A stretch of 53,328 bases of DNA from an uncultured Porphyromonadaceae bacterium (GTDB taxonomy: Bacteria; Bacteroidota; Bacteroidia; Bacteroidales; Muribaculaceae), in NCBI GenBank assembly GCA_900540625.1, contig UQGP01000011.1, forward strand, positions 1-53,328, in the 5' to 3' direction. The translations under genes and the position numbers were made by a program. How positions within the stretch are numbered: the stretch's first letter is position 1; each line of letters starts with the position of its first letter. The notes under the pieces are model-generated. The model did no database searches. It saw nothing but the letters and a program-made list of their open reading frames with translations, and had not been told where the DNA came from. Below are positions 9,416 through 15,872 of this stretch, piece by piece.

Positions 9416-10084
9416 ATGCTGGAATTCTTGATAGATATAGACCGGTCGCTGATGTTGGCGCTCAACGGTATGCACTCGGAGTATATGGACACATTCATGA
9501 TGCTGTTCTCCGGACGCTGGGTCTGGGTGCCGATGTATGCAGCCGTTTTGGGCGCTGTGCTGTGGCGCTACGGATGGCGACGCGGCCTGCTGCTGTCTTT
9601 GGCCGTGGGCCTTGCAGTGGCTATTGCCGACCAGACCTGCGCATCGCTGTTGCGACCCCTGGCCGAACGCTTACGCCCCGCCAATTTGGACAATCCGCTG
9701 AGTGCGATGGTACATATCGTCGACGGATATCGCGGCGGTCAATACGGTTTCCCATCATGCCATGCCGCCAATACCTTTGTACTTGCGGCGGCAGTGGCCA
9801 TACTGCTGCGTCGGCGCGGCGTTGTCGCCTTTGTGTATGCTTGGGCCCTGGTGACGTGCTACAGCCGCATATACCTGGGCGTGCACTATCCGGGCGACAT
9901 CCTGGTAGGTGCAATTGTCGGCACTGCGGCGGCGCTGTTGTGCGTACTCGTGGTGCGGCACTATACACGCACCATGCAAACGCCTGAAATTCCGGAACGG
10001 TGGCACGAGTTGACGCCCTCGCGCCTTGTCGTGGGCACGGGCCTGGCCGTCATCATGGCCTTGGCCCTGTTCGCCGCTTTCTGA
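9416..10084 (+). CDS. PAP2 family membrane phosphatase
   Basis: 222 residues from the ATG at 9416, 4 bases after the LtaS-like gene; an in-frame upstream start would overlap that gene. The protein is multi-spanning. The three PAP2/acid-phosphatase signatures are visible: LRPLAERLRP, PSCHAAN (Cys replaces the usual Gly in PSGH) and SRIYLGVHYPGD, which carries the catalytic His and Asp. Such enzymes remove phosphate from lipid phosphates such as phosphatidate, phosphatidylglycerol phosphate or undecaprenyl pyrophosphate. With a phosphoglycerol/phosphoethanolamine transferase in front, recycling of a lipid by-product is a reasonable inference. A segment near the C-terminus (about 190-222) is an additional hydrophobic tail. 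Confidence 0.88.
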   Translation: MLEFLIDIDRSLMLALNGMHSEYMDTFMMLFSGRWVWVPMYAAVLGAVLWRYGWRRGLLLSLAVGLAVAIADQTCASLLRPLAERLRPANLDNPLSAMVHIVDGYRGGQYGFPSCHAANTFVLAAAVAILLRRRGVVAFVYAWALVTCYSRIYLGVHYPGDILVGAIVGTAAALLCVLVVRHYTRTMQTPEIPERWHELTPSRLVVGTGLAVIMALALFAAF

Positions 10085-10157
10085 GCGTCTATAGGAACAT
10101 AGGAGGACGCGGGTGTGCCATAACGGTGATTTGTCGTGGTGCATCATCGCGAATTAT

Positions 10158-10187
10158 TGTAGGGACGCTATACATAGCGCCTACGCA
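10158..10187 (+). repeat. REP-like interspersed palindrome, copy 1
   Basis: Begins TTGTAGGGACGC and contains the palindrome GCTATACATAGC. It is a diverged copy of the element at 13047-13076 and lies 56 bases from an inverted copy at 10244-10271. Confidence 0.6.
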
Positions 10188-10243
10188 GTAAGATGCTAAT
10201 ATGATGATTTTCGCGAGTTTATATGGTATTGGACACAGACGAG

Positions 10244-10271
10244 GCCGGCGCAATGTATTGCGCCCCTACAA
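10244..10271 (-). repeat. REP-like interspersed palindrome, copy 2 (inverted)
   Basis: On the minus strand it reads TTGTAGGGGCGCAATACATT followed by GCGCCGGC. The core GCGCAATacATTGCGC is self-complementary. Together with copy 1 it forms a head-to-head pair in the gap between the PAP2 gene and rplI. Confidence 0.65.
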
Positions 10272-10302
10272 AGTCTGCATTAGGGCACAAAAAAAATATC
10301 AA

Positions 10303-10335
10303 AAAGGGCCGACCCCTTGGCGGGATCGGCCCTTT
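10303..10335 (-). terminator. Rho-independent terminator of the rpsF-rpsR-rplI operon
   Basis: AAAGGGCCGA (10303-10312) pairs perfectly with TCGGCCCTTT (10326-10335). Read on the minus strand, the hairpin is followed by a T-rich stretch (complement of 10283-10302), about 30 bases after the rplI stop. Confidence 0.85.
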
Positions 10336-10367
10336 CGGCTGTATTGTGATGTGTCTCCGAAAAATGA

Positions 10368-10811
10368 TTATTCGGCTACAACCTCGAAGGGAATTTCTAC
10401 GCTGACTTCTTTGTAGATATTCACAGTGGCGGTATAGTTGCCCACTTCCTTAACGGGTTGCTTGAGCACGATAAGTTTGCGGTCGATTTCGTGTCCGGCT
10501 TCTTTGAGAGCCTCGGCAATCTGGGCTGCGTTGACCGAACCGAAGATAGTGCCGGTTTCGCTAACTTTGGTAGCGATGGACAGCTTGACATCCTTGAGAG
10601 CTTCGGCGAGAGCTTCGGCGTCAGCTTTGAGCTGAGCCAGCTTGTGTGCGCGTTGGCGCAGGTTCTCGGCGAGAACTTTCAGTGCGGAGGGTGTTGCGAT
10701 GACACCGCGTCCGGTGGGGATCAGGTAGTTGCGGCCATAGCCGTTCTTTACTTCAACAACGTCGTCCTTGTATCCAAGGCCTGCAACGTCTTCTTTAAGA
10801 ATAAGTTTCAT
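10368..10811 (-). CDS. rplI: 50S ribosomal protein L9
   Basis: 147 residues, the usual length for L9. The conserved N-terminal signature MKLILKEDVAGLGYKDD and VKNGYGRNYLIP are present, followed by the long connecting helix (about 50-80) and the C-terminal RNA-binding domain. L9 binds 23S rRNA near the L1 stalk. It is the last gene of the rpsF-rpsR-rplI operon, 28 bases after rpsR, with a strong terminator behind it. Confidence 0.97.
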   Translation of the reverse strand: MKLILKEDVAGLGYKDDVVEVKNGYGRNYLIPTGRGVIATPSALKVLAENLRQRAHKLAQLKADAEALAEALKDVKLSIATKVSETGTIFGSVNAAQIAEALKEAGHEIDRKLIVLKQPVKEVGNYTATVNIYKEVSVEIPFEVVAE

Positions 10812-10839
10812 ATCTTATATGGTCCTTGAATTGGGGTTG

Positions 10840-11109
10840 TTATTTCATAAGGTCGGTTACGTAGGGCAGCAGGGCCAGGTGACGGGCACGCTTAACGGCC
10901 TGAGCTACGCGACGCTGAAATTTCAGCGAAGTGCCGGTGATGCGACGGGGCAGGATCTTGCCTTGCTCGTTGAGGAATTTCTTGAGGAATTCGGGATCCT
11001 TGTAGTCGATGTACTTGATGCCTGCACGTTTGAAGCGGCAGTATTTTTTCTTCTTAACGTCTACCGACATGGGGGTCAGGTAGCGGATTTCGGATTGTGT
11101 CTGTGCCAT
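10840..11109 (-). CDS. rpsR: 30S ribosomal protein S18
   Basis: 89 residues. The core YIDYKDPEFLKKFL and the RRITGTSLKFQRRVAQAVKR stretch are characteristic of S18, which pairs with S6 on the 30S platform. It has a short Bacteroidota-type N-terminal extension (MAQTQSEIRYL). It lies 3 bases after rpsF, so translation is probably coupled. Confidence 0.97.
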   Translation of the reverse strand: MAQTQSEIRYLTPMSVDVKKKKYCRFKRAGIKYIDYKDPEFLKKFLNEQGKILPRRITGTSLKFQRRVAQAVKRARHLALLPYVTDLMK

Positions 11110-11112
11110 TGT

Positions 11113-11484
11113 TTAGTCCTCCTTGGGTGCTTCGGCGTTTGTGGTTTCGGTGTTCTTTTTGCCACGGAGGCTGCGACGCTTGGCAGCGTACTCGGCGGCG
11201 TATTTGTCCTGACGGAAGGTGAGGAAGCGGATGACGCGTTCGTCACGACGGAAAGCTGTTTCGAGCTTCTTGACGGTGTTGGTGGGCGCGTCAAACTCAA
11301 TCAGAGTGTAGTAGCCCGTGGACTTTTTGGCGATAGGATAAGCCAGCTTGCGCAGGCCCCATTCTTCGGTGTTCACAAGATTGGCACCGGCATCGGTGAG
11401 TACCTTGCTGAACTTTGCTACCGCTTCCTTCATCTGTTCGTCAGACAAAACGGGAGTTAAAATGAAAACGGTTTCGTACTGCAT
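11113..11484 (-). CDS. rpsF: 30S ribosomal protein S6
   Basis: 123 residues. It starts MQYETVFILTPVLSDEQ, the first beta strand of the S6 ferredoxin-like fold, and contains WGLRKLAYPIAKKSTGYY and RDERVIRFL. The C-terminus is an extended charged tail ending in EAPKED. It is the first gene of the operon. In other bacteria the S6:S18 complex binds the leader of this operon; here the leader (11485-11560) includes GC-rich runs, but no specific binding fold was confirmed. Confidence 0.97.
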   Translation of the reverse strand: MQYETVFILTPVLSDEQMKEAVAKFSKVLTDAGANLVNTEEWGLRKLAYPIAKKSTGYYTLIEFDAPTNTVKKLETAFRRDERVIRFLTFRQDKYAAEYAAKRRSLRGKKNTETTNAEAPKED

Positions 11485-11571
11485 TGTTTAATGTTAGTTG
11501 GGGTATGTGTTAATGTTGTTTTTGGCGGTATGCCTTATGGGTGCTGTCGCCCCCCGGGGTCAAACCGACTG

Positions 11572-11602
11572 CAAAGGTACGCATATTTTTCGGATTGGCA
11601 AT
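11572..11602 (-). promoter_or_regulatory. Promoter of the rpsF-rpsR-rplI operon
   Basis: On the minus strand TTG (11602-11600), 20 bases, TACCTTTG (11579-11572). The predicted leader is about 80 bases. Confidence 0.7.
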
Positions 11603-11605
11603 GCG

Positions 11606-11636
11606 TTGACCCTAAGAAAATTCTTCGTATCTTTGT
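11606..11636 (+). promoter_or_regulatory. Promoter of the Fic gene
   Basis: GTTG (11606-11609), 19 bases, TATCTTTG (11629-11636). It lies back to back with the rpsF promoter, with only a few bases between the two upstream elements. The start site falls near 11643, leaving about 78 bases of leader before the ATG at 11721. Confidence 0.7.
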
Positions 11637-11720
11637 AAATTCGTGTGCTCGCCCGCTCTCAGGCGTCGCCACCCTCCCCACCACCATCAATCATACATCA
11701 TAAAATACACTCGAGACATT

Positions 11721-12335
11721 ATGACCGCCGAGACTACAAAAAAGTCCATCCGCTTTTTCAATGACCGTGAAGTTCCGGGATGGCTTGCATATAGCGATAA
11801 TTCTCCGGACCACAAAAGCCACAAAAAAGCGTATGGCTTATACGAGAGCGGATTGCTGAACAGTATGGAGCCGGGGACGCTGAAATGTTTGCAGCAGATA
11901 CACGCGTATATATTCGGTGGGATGTACGACTTTGCCGGGCAGATCAGGACAAAGAATATCTCGAAGGGAGGATTCACTTTTGCCAATTGTATGCACTTCC
12001 CGGACACGTTACAAGTCATTGAGCGTATGGCGGAAACGACTTTCGACGAAATCATGGACAAGTACGTCGAGATGAACGTTGCGCATCCCTTTATGGAGGG
12101 CAACGGTCGCAGTACACGCATCTGGCTGGACTTGATGCTGAAGCGCTCGCTCAGACGTTGCGTGGACTGGAGTCGCATCGAAAAAAACGAATATCTCGCC
12201 GCTATGCGCGAAAGCGTAGCCGATAGCGCCCACGTCAAACGCTTGGTCGCCTCAGCCTTGACGCCCCTGATAGACGACCGCGAGATGTTTATGAAAGGCA
12301 TTGATTACTCATACTACTACGAACAACCCGATTGA
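11721..12335 (+). CDS. Class III Fic-domain AMP-transferase (NmFic-like)
   Basis: 204 residues from the ATG at 11721; an upstream in-frame ATG at 11643 coincides with the predicted transcription start and is rejected. The Fic motif HPFMEGNGR begins at H122. GGMYDFAGQIR (the flap/substrate side) and ISKGGF are also conserved. The C-terminus carries SYYYEQ at residues 197-202, close to the [S/T]xxxE[G/N] inhibitory helix of class III Fic proteins; overall the sequence resembles Neisseria NmFic. Such enzymes transfer AMP from ATP to Ser, Thr or Tyr of target proteins and are held inactive by the Glu of the helix. No antitoxin-like partner gene is adjacent, as expected for an intramolecularly inhibited enzyme. 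The target is unknown. Confidence 0.9.
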   Translation: MTAETTKKSIRFFNDREVPGWLAYSDNSPDHKSHKKAYGLYESGLLNSMEPGTLKCLQQIHAYIFGGMYDFAGQIRTKNISKGGFTFANCMHFPDTLQVIERMAETTFDEIMDKYVEMNVAHPFMEGNGRSTRIWLDLMLKRSLRRCVDWSRIEKNEYLAAMRESVADSAHVKRLVASALTPLIDDREMFMKGIDYSYYYEQPD

Positions 12336-12454
12336 CCGATGAGCAAATAGGTGTTCGGGGTGGCGGGAGCCAACCGCGAAACAAAGGCTGTGGGAGCGAA
12401 ACAACGACTGGCGGAGATGAAACACGGGCTAATGATTAGAAAAAACGGGAAATT

Positions 12455-12487
12455 TTTGGCTGAAAAGGAAAATTGTTCGTATTTTTG
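12455..12487 (+). promoter_or_regulatory. Probable promoter of the LytTR gene
   Basis: TTTG (12455-12458), 21 bases, TATTTTTG (12480-12487). It lies inside an open frame at 12351-12611, which argues against that frame being a gene. Confidence 0.55.
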
Positions 12488-12503
12488 CGCAGTAAATGCT
12501 GCC

Positions 12504-12575
12504 GAGGAATCTGAGGACTCAGAGGACAATAAGAACAATAAGAACAATGAGGACACCGAGAACAATAAGAATAAT
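12504..12575 (+). repeat. 9-base-period tandem repeat in the LytTR leader
   Basis: Eight imperfect units of nine bases, consensus RAGRACAAT (for example GAGGACAAT, AAGAACAAT twice, GAGAACAAT). The block lies between the promoter and the ATG at 12616, so it would be transcribed as an A/G-rich leader. Confidence 0.75.
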
Positions 12576-12615
12576 GAGCCCTTCGGTGGTTACGAGGCAG
12601 ATATAATATGACGTT

Positions 12616-13041
12616 ATGGACAATATTTTGCTCTTTTCGACACGCGACGAGCTGACGCGCATACGACTGGAACGTGTGATGTATTTTGAGGCGGATGCCA
12701 ATTACACGAAGGTTGTGTTTTCCAACGGGTTGACGGCTACGCTGTTGACCTCGCTGGTGCATCTGGAGAAACTCATAGCCGGAGTGCTTATCGAGAAAAA
12801 CAGCATCTTTGTGCGCATCGGCAAACGCTATATCATCAATAGCGCTTATCTGTTCCAAATCAACGTCTTGCGTCAGCGACTGGTGCTGAGCGACTTGATG
12901 TCCTCGTATACGGCAACGCTTTCGGTGAGCAAGGATGCGCTGCGCAAGCTCAAAACACTGTATACCACTCCGGTACGCCGCAGCGCTGCGGATGCCGAGG
13001 GCGTGCAACCGCGTACGGAGGACGAGGATGCTTCACAATAG
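12616..13041 (+). CDS. LytTR-family DNA-binding protein
   Basis: 141 residues. Nearly the whole protein is a LytTR domain (about 3-112): the early LERVMYFEADANYTKV and the later FVRIGKRYIINSAYL match the beta-strand pattern of LytTR DNA-binding domains, which contact tandem imperfect repeats. There is no receiver domain, so it is a stand-alone regulator rather than a full two-component response regulator. The C-terminal 25 residues are polar and probably disordered. It precedes the FHA, caspase-like and AraC genes on the same strand with a 78-base gap that holds a REP-like palindrome, so co-transcription is possible but not certain. Confidence 0.88.
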   Translation: MDNILLFSTRDELTRIRLERVMYFEADANYTKVVFSNGLTATLLTSLVHLEKLIAGVLIEKNSIFVRIGKRYIINSAYLFQINVLRQRLVLSDLMSSYTATLSVSKDALRKLKTLYTTPVRRSAADAEGVQPRTEDEDASQ

Positions 13042-13046
13042 CGTCA

Positions 13047-13076
13047 TTGTAGGGGCGCAATACATTGCGCCCGCCC
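13047..13076 (+). repeat. REP-like interspersed palindrome, copy 3
   Basis: TTGTAGGGGCGCAATACATT then GCGCCCGCC. It has the same core as copy 2 and lies directly after the LytTR stop codon. Confidence 0.65.
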
Positions 13077-13119
13077 GGCAAGGGATTATCAAAGCAAACA
13101 TATTATAACATAGATACAT

Positions 13120-13881
13120 ATGCAATCTCAAAGCATTATCATAGGCCGTCAGGGGCAGCAGCCTACCGACATCGACGATCTCTCGGTGAGCAAGCGTCAT
13201 CTCTCGGCCACGCCTATGGCTGACGGACGGTGGTCCATAGAGGACTTGGGCAGCACCAACGGCACGTATGTCAACGGGTTGCCCGTGGTAACGGCCATCG
13301 TCGATGCCGACACTCCGCTTATGCTTGGGTCGTTGCAGACCACGCTCAGGCAGCTGCTGAACCTCGCATCCGCGCCCAAGGTTGTGCCAAAGCCGGCGCC
13401 CGTACACGCAGCCGAGCCTGCACCGATATCTACGCCTGCACCCTCGCCAACGTCAGCCCCGGCCGAGCCGACTGTCGCCGCTGACGGCAGCGTGTCCATA
13501 AAGCATCTCGAGGCCGTCTACGAAAAATATCGCCATGACACCCTGACGATAGCGCGCCGCCGCAACCATGCATCCGTATACCGCATACTGCCCATGGCCA
13601 TAGGTATGCCGCTGGTGATGGGTCTTGTCGGAATGTTCACGACCGACATCGCCGTCAAGGGTGTATGTATGGGCGGATTGATGGCCCTGGGCTCGGCTCT
13701 GACATTGCGTATGATTCCTATGGGCGACCGTCTGGCCGAGGAGCAATTCGACATCAACCGCCGTTTCCAAATCGACTACAGTTGCCCGTGCTGCCACAAC
13801 TTCATGGGCGCGGCCAAGCCCTACGAAGTCCTTGTCAAGCAGGGCCAATGCCCGTTTTGCAAGGTCAAATTCAGAGAGTAA
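13120..13881 (+). CDS. FHA-domain membrane protein with C-terminal zinc ribbon
   Basis: 253 residues. The N-terminal FHA domain (about 5-80) shows the phosphothreonine-binding landmarks GRQ, SVSKRHLS and STNGTYVNG. A Pro/Ala-rich linker follows (86-118). Two hydrophobic segments (about 156-173 and 178-198) form a hairpin in the membrane. The C-terminus has two Cys pairs (C222/C225 and C244/C247, CPCC and CPFC) that would bind zinc. With a short loop between the membrane segments, both ends should face the cytoplasm. FHA domains read phosphothreonine, usually from Ser/Thr kinases; no kinase is seen in the window. It lies 94 bases before the caspase-like gene. Confidence 0.85.
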   Translation: MQSQSIIIGRQGQQPTDIDDLSVSKRHLSATPMADGRWSIEDLGSTNGTYVNGLPVVTAIVDADTPLMLGSLQTTLRQLLNLASAPKVVPKPAPVHAAEPAPISTPAPSPTSAPAEPTVAADGSVSIKHLEAVYEKYRHDTLTIARRRNHASVYRILPMAIGMPLVMGLVGMFTTDIAVKGVCMGGLMALGSALTLRMIPMGDRLAEEQFDINRRFQIDYSCPCCHNFMGAAKPYEVLVKQGQCPFCKVKFRE

Positions 13882-13975
13882 CCGCCTAACGGCGTGAATC
13901 CGTAGTTCCCATTCCTCTCATTTTACCCAATCCTCTCATCTTTTCCCATACCTCCCAACTTTTCCACCCAAGATT

Positions 13976-14734
13976 ATGAAAATCAAGACATCCGCCGTCC
14001 TCCGCTTGTGCCTGCTGACTTTGACGTTGCTGTGCGCGATGGTTTCGCGTGCCTCCACATATATTGTCGCTGTCGGCATCAACAATTACAAGTATGTATC
14101 ATCGTTGACCGTTTCCGAGGACGATGCTCGCGCCTTTGCCCAAATGTGCAAGTCTTATCCTGACTTACACGTCGCACTGGTGACCGGGTCTAACGCCACA
14201 CGTGCCAATCTGATTAATGTCATCGAGAGTCATTTTGCCAAGGCCAAGGCCGATGACTCGCTGATATTCTTCTTCTCGGGTCACGGCGTGGGCGGCGGAG
14301 TGGTGACTTACGACACCGAGGACGATAGCGAAAGCGAGATATTGTCCTACAAAGTCTTGGCGCGACTGATGAAGCGCTCGCCGGCGACGCGCAAGGTCAT
14401 CATCATCGACTCGTGCCACTCCGGGTCGTCGCGCAATACCACCTCGTCGTCGCGCAAGGTGCGCCACAATATCGGCGACCCCAATACGATACTCTTTATG
14501 TCGTCGCGCACCGATGAGTATTCGCTTGAAGTGCAGGGCATGTCCCAGTCGCTGTTCACCTATCATTTGCTGCGCGGAATGCGCGGCAATGCCGATGCCG
14601 ACGGCGATCGCAATGTAACCGCACGCGAGCTTTTTCGCTATGTCAGCGGGGCGGTGCGCCGCGATTCGCGCAACAAGCAACACCCCGTGATGTGGGGCAA
14701 TTTTGACGCCGGATTTGTGATTATGAAATACTGA
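13976..14734 (+). CDS. Exported caspase-like (peptidase C14) protein
   Basis: 252 residues. A signal peptide (about 1-27) predicts export. The rest is a single caspase/metacaspase p20-like domain: YIVAVGINNY opens the fold, the catalytic His is H103 in FFSGHG and the catalytic Cys is C147 in IIIDSCHSG. The acidic residues expected in an Arg/Lys-specific pocket lie around the SSRTDEYS segment, so basic P1 specificity is plausible but not proven. It stands between the FHA membrane protein and an AraC regulator whose start is 4 bases after its stop. Being exported, it is unlikely to act as a cytoplasmic suicide protease; processing of envelope proteins fits better. Confidence 0.88.
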   Translation: MKIKTSAVLRLCLLTLTLLCAMVSRASTYIVAVGINNYKYVSSLTVSEDDARAFAQMCKSYPDLHVALVTGSNATRANLINVIESHFAKAKADDSLIFFFSGHGVGGGVVTYDTEDDSESEILSYKVLARLMKRSPATRKVIIIDSCHSGSSRNTTSSSRKVRHNIGDPNTILFMSSRTDEYSLEVQGMSQSLFTYHLLRGMRGNADADGDRNVTARELFRYVSGAVRRDSRNKQHPVMWGNFDAGFVIMKY

Positions 14735-14738
14735 ATGT

Positions 14739-15650
14739 ATGGAAACCGAACAGATACTACGCATCGAGGACATCGCGCGCGTGGAGGCGTATACGCCGCA
14801 CTTTTCGCGTATGACGGACAAATACTTATGCTGGCGCCTCGAGCCCGGGATGCAGCCCATAGCCACACTCGAGCGCCCCTTGCGCCTCGACGGTATGGTC
14901 TTCGTGATATGTCACCACGGCAGCCTGCGCCTCGAAATCAATTTCCAGGAATACCACGCGCAGGACAATACGCTGGTAGTCATCAATCCCAAGATGCTCT
15001 TCCGGATTTTTGACCTCGACTATTCGGCTATAGACGCATACGTGCTGTTTCTGTCCTCCGACTTCCTGTCCGATGTTAATATCGACCTCAATGCCATCAA
15101 TATCAGGTCGTTGTTTCAGCAGCATACGCCGGTGACCACGCTGACGTCCACCGAGACCACGCTCTTCACGCGTTTCCTCGAATTGTTCGGACTTATCGCC
15201 GCCAATAACGCCGACAGCGTATATTCGCGCAATACGGCTCGGTCGCTTGTGTCGGCGTGCGTCTACCAGTTACTCGAATTCAACTTCACGCGCCTCAACC
15301 GCATAGAGACCCAAATCGAGCAGCCCGTCAATAGACGTCTGGCCTACGTGCGCGACTTTATGCACTTGGTACACAGCGACTACATGCGTCATCGCGAGGT
15401 GTCATACTACGCCACGCAGTTGTACATCTCACCCAAATACCTCTCGATGATAGTCCGCGAAGCCACCGGCCGTTCGGCCGCCGACTGGATCAACGAATTT
15501 GTGGTACTCGAAGCCAAGAACCTCATCAAATTCTCCGGCAAAAACATCCAGCAGGTGGCCTATGCCCTCAATTTCACCAATCAGTCCGCCTTCGGCAAAT
15601 ACTTCAAGCATCTCACCGGAATGTCCCCGTCCGACTATCAGAAATCTTAA
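14739..15650 (+). CDS. AraC-family transcriptional regulator
   Basis: 303 residues. The N-terminal half (about 1-190) is a cupin-like sensor with LRLEINFQEY. The C-terminal 100 residues are an AraC DNA-binding domain: first helix-turn-helix around YYATQLYISPKYLS, second around IQQVAYALNFTNQSAFGKYFK, ending at the usual GMSPSDY. This is the typical layout of the Bacteroidota regulators with a short cupin sensor. It begins 4 bases after the caspase-like gene, so the two are almost certainly co-transcribed. The outer-membrane barrel gene at 15873 is a natural candidate target. Confidence 0.9.
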   Translation: METEQILRIEDIARVEAYTPHFSRMTDKYLCWRLEPGMQPIATLERPLRLDGMVFVICHHGSLRLEINFQEYHAQDNTLVVINPKMLFRIFDLDYSAIDAYVLFLSSDFLSDVNIDLNAINIRSLFQQHTPVTTLTSTETTLFTRFLELFGLIAANNADSVYSRNTARSLVSACVYQLLEFNFTRLNRIETQIEQPVNRRLAYVRDFMHLVHSDYMRHREVSYYATQLYISPKYLSMIVREATGRSAADWINEFVVLEAKNLIKFSGKNIQQVAYALNFTNQSAFGKYFKHLTGMSPSDYQKS

Positions 15651-15672
15651 AAAAATTAAAAAAAAACGTGAA

Positions 15673-15706
15673 TTTGCCCATGGTGCTGTCACGTTGCGTA
15701 TCTTTG
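15673..15706 (+). promoter_or_regulatory. Possible promoter of the outer-membrane barrel gene
   Basis: TATCTTTG at 15699-15706 is a good -7 element. TTTG at 15673-15676 lies 22 bases upstream, longer than usual. The leader would be about 160 bases. Confidence 0.5.
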
Positions 15707-15872
15707 TGCGTCTTATAGATAAAAGAGCATAGGGCGGAAACGAAAGAGCCCACGGCCGTGGCTTTCGGTCATACATCCTCCGACACATTGCCGACTATGG
15801 CTTCTCTGCGGCCTATGCTCTGCTCGAATCGGGTTCATATTTCGAATCATAATCCTATCAAAAAAAAGATAC

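Noticed and set aside
12351..12611. Possible 86-residue protein rich in Glu/Asp/Asn before the LytTR gene
   Set aside because: The predicted LytTR promoter lies inside it, and its acidic tail is just the translation of the 9-base repeats.
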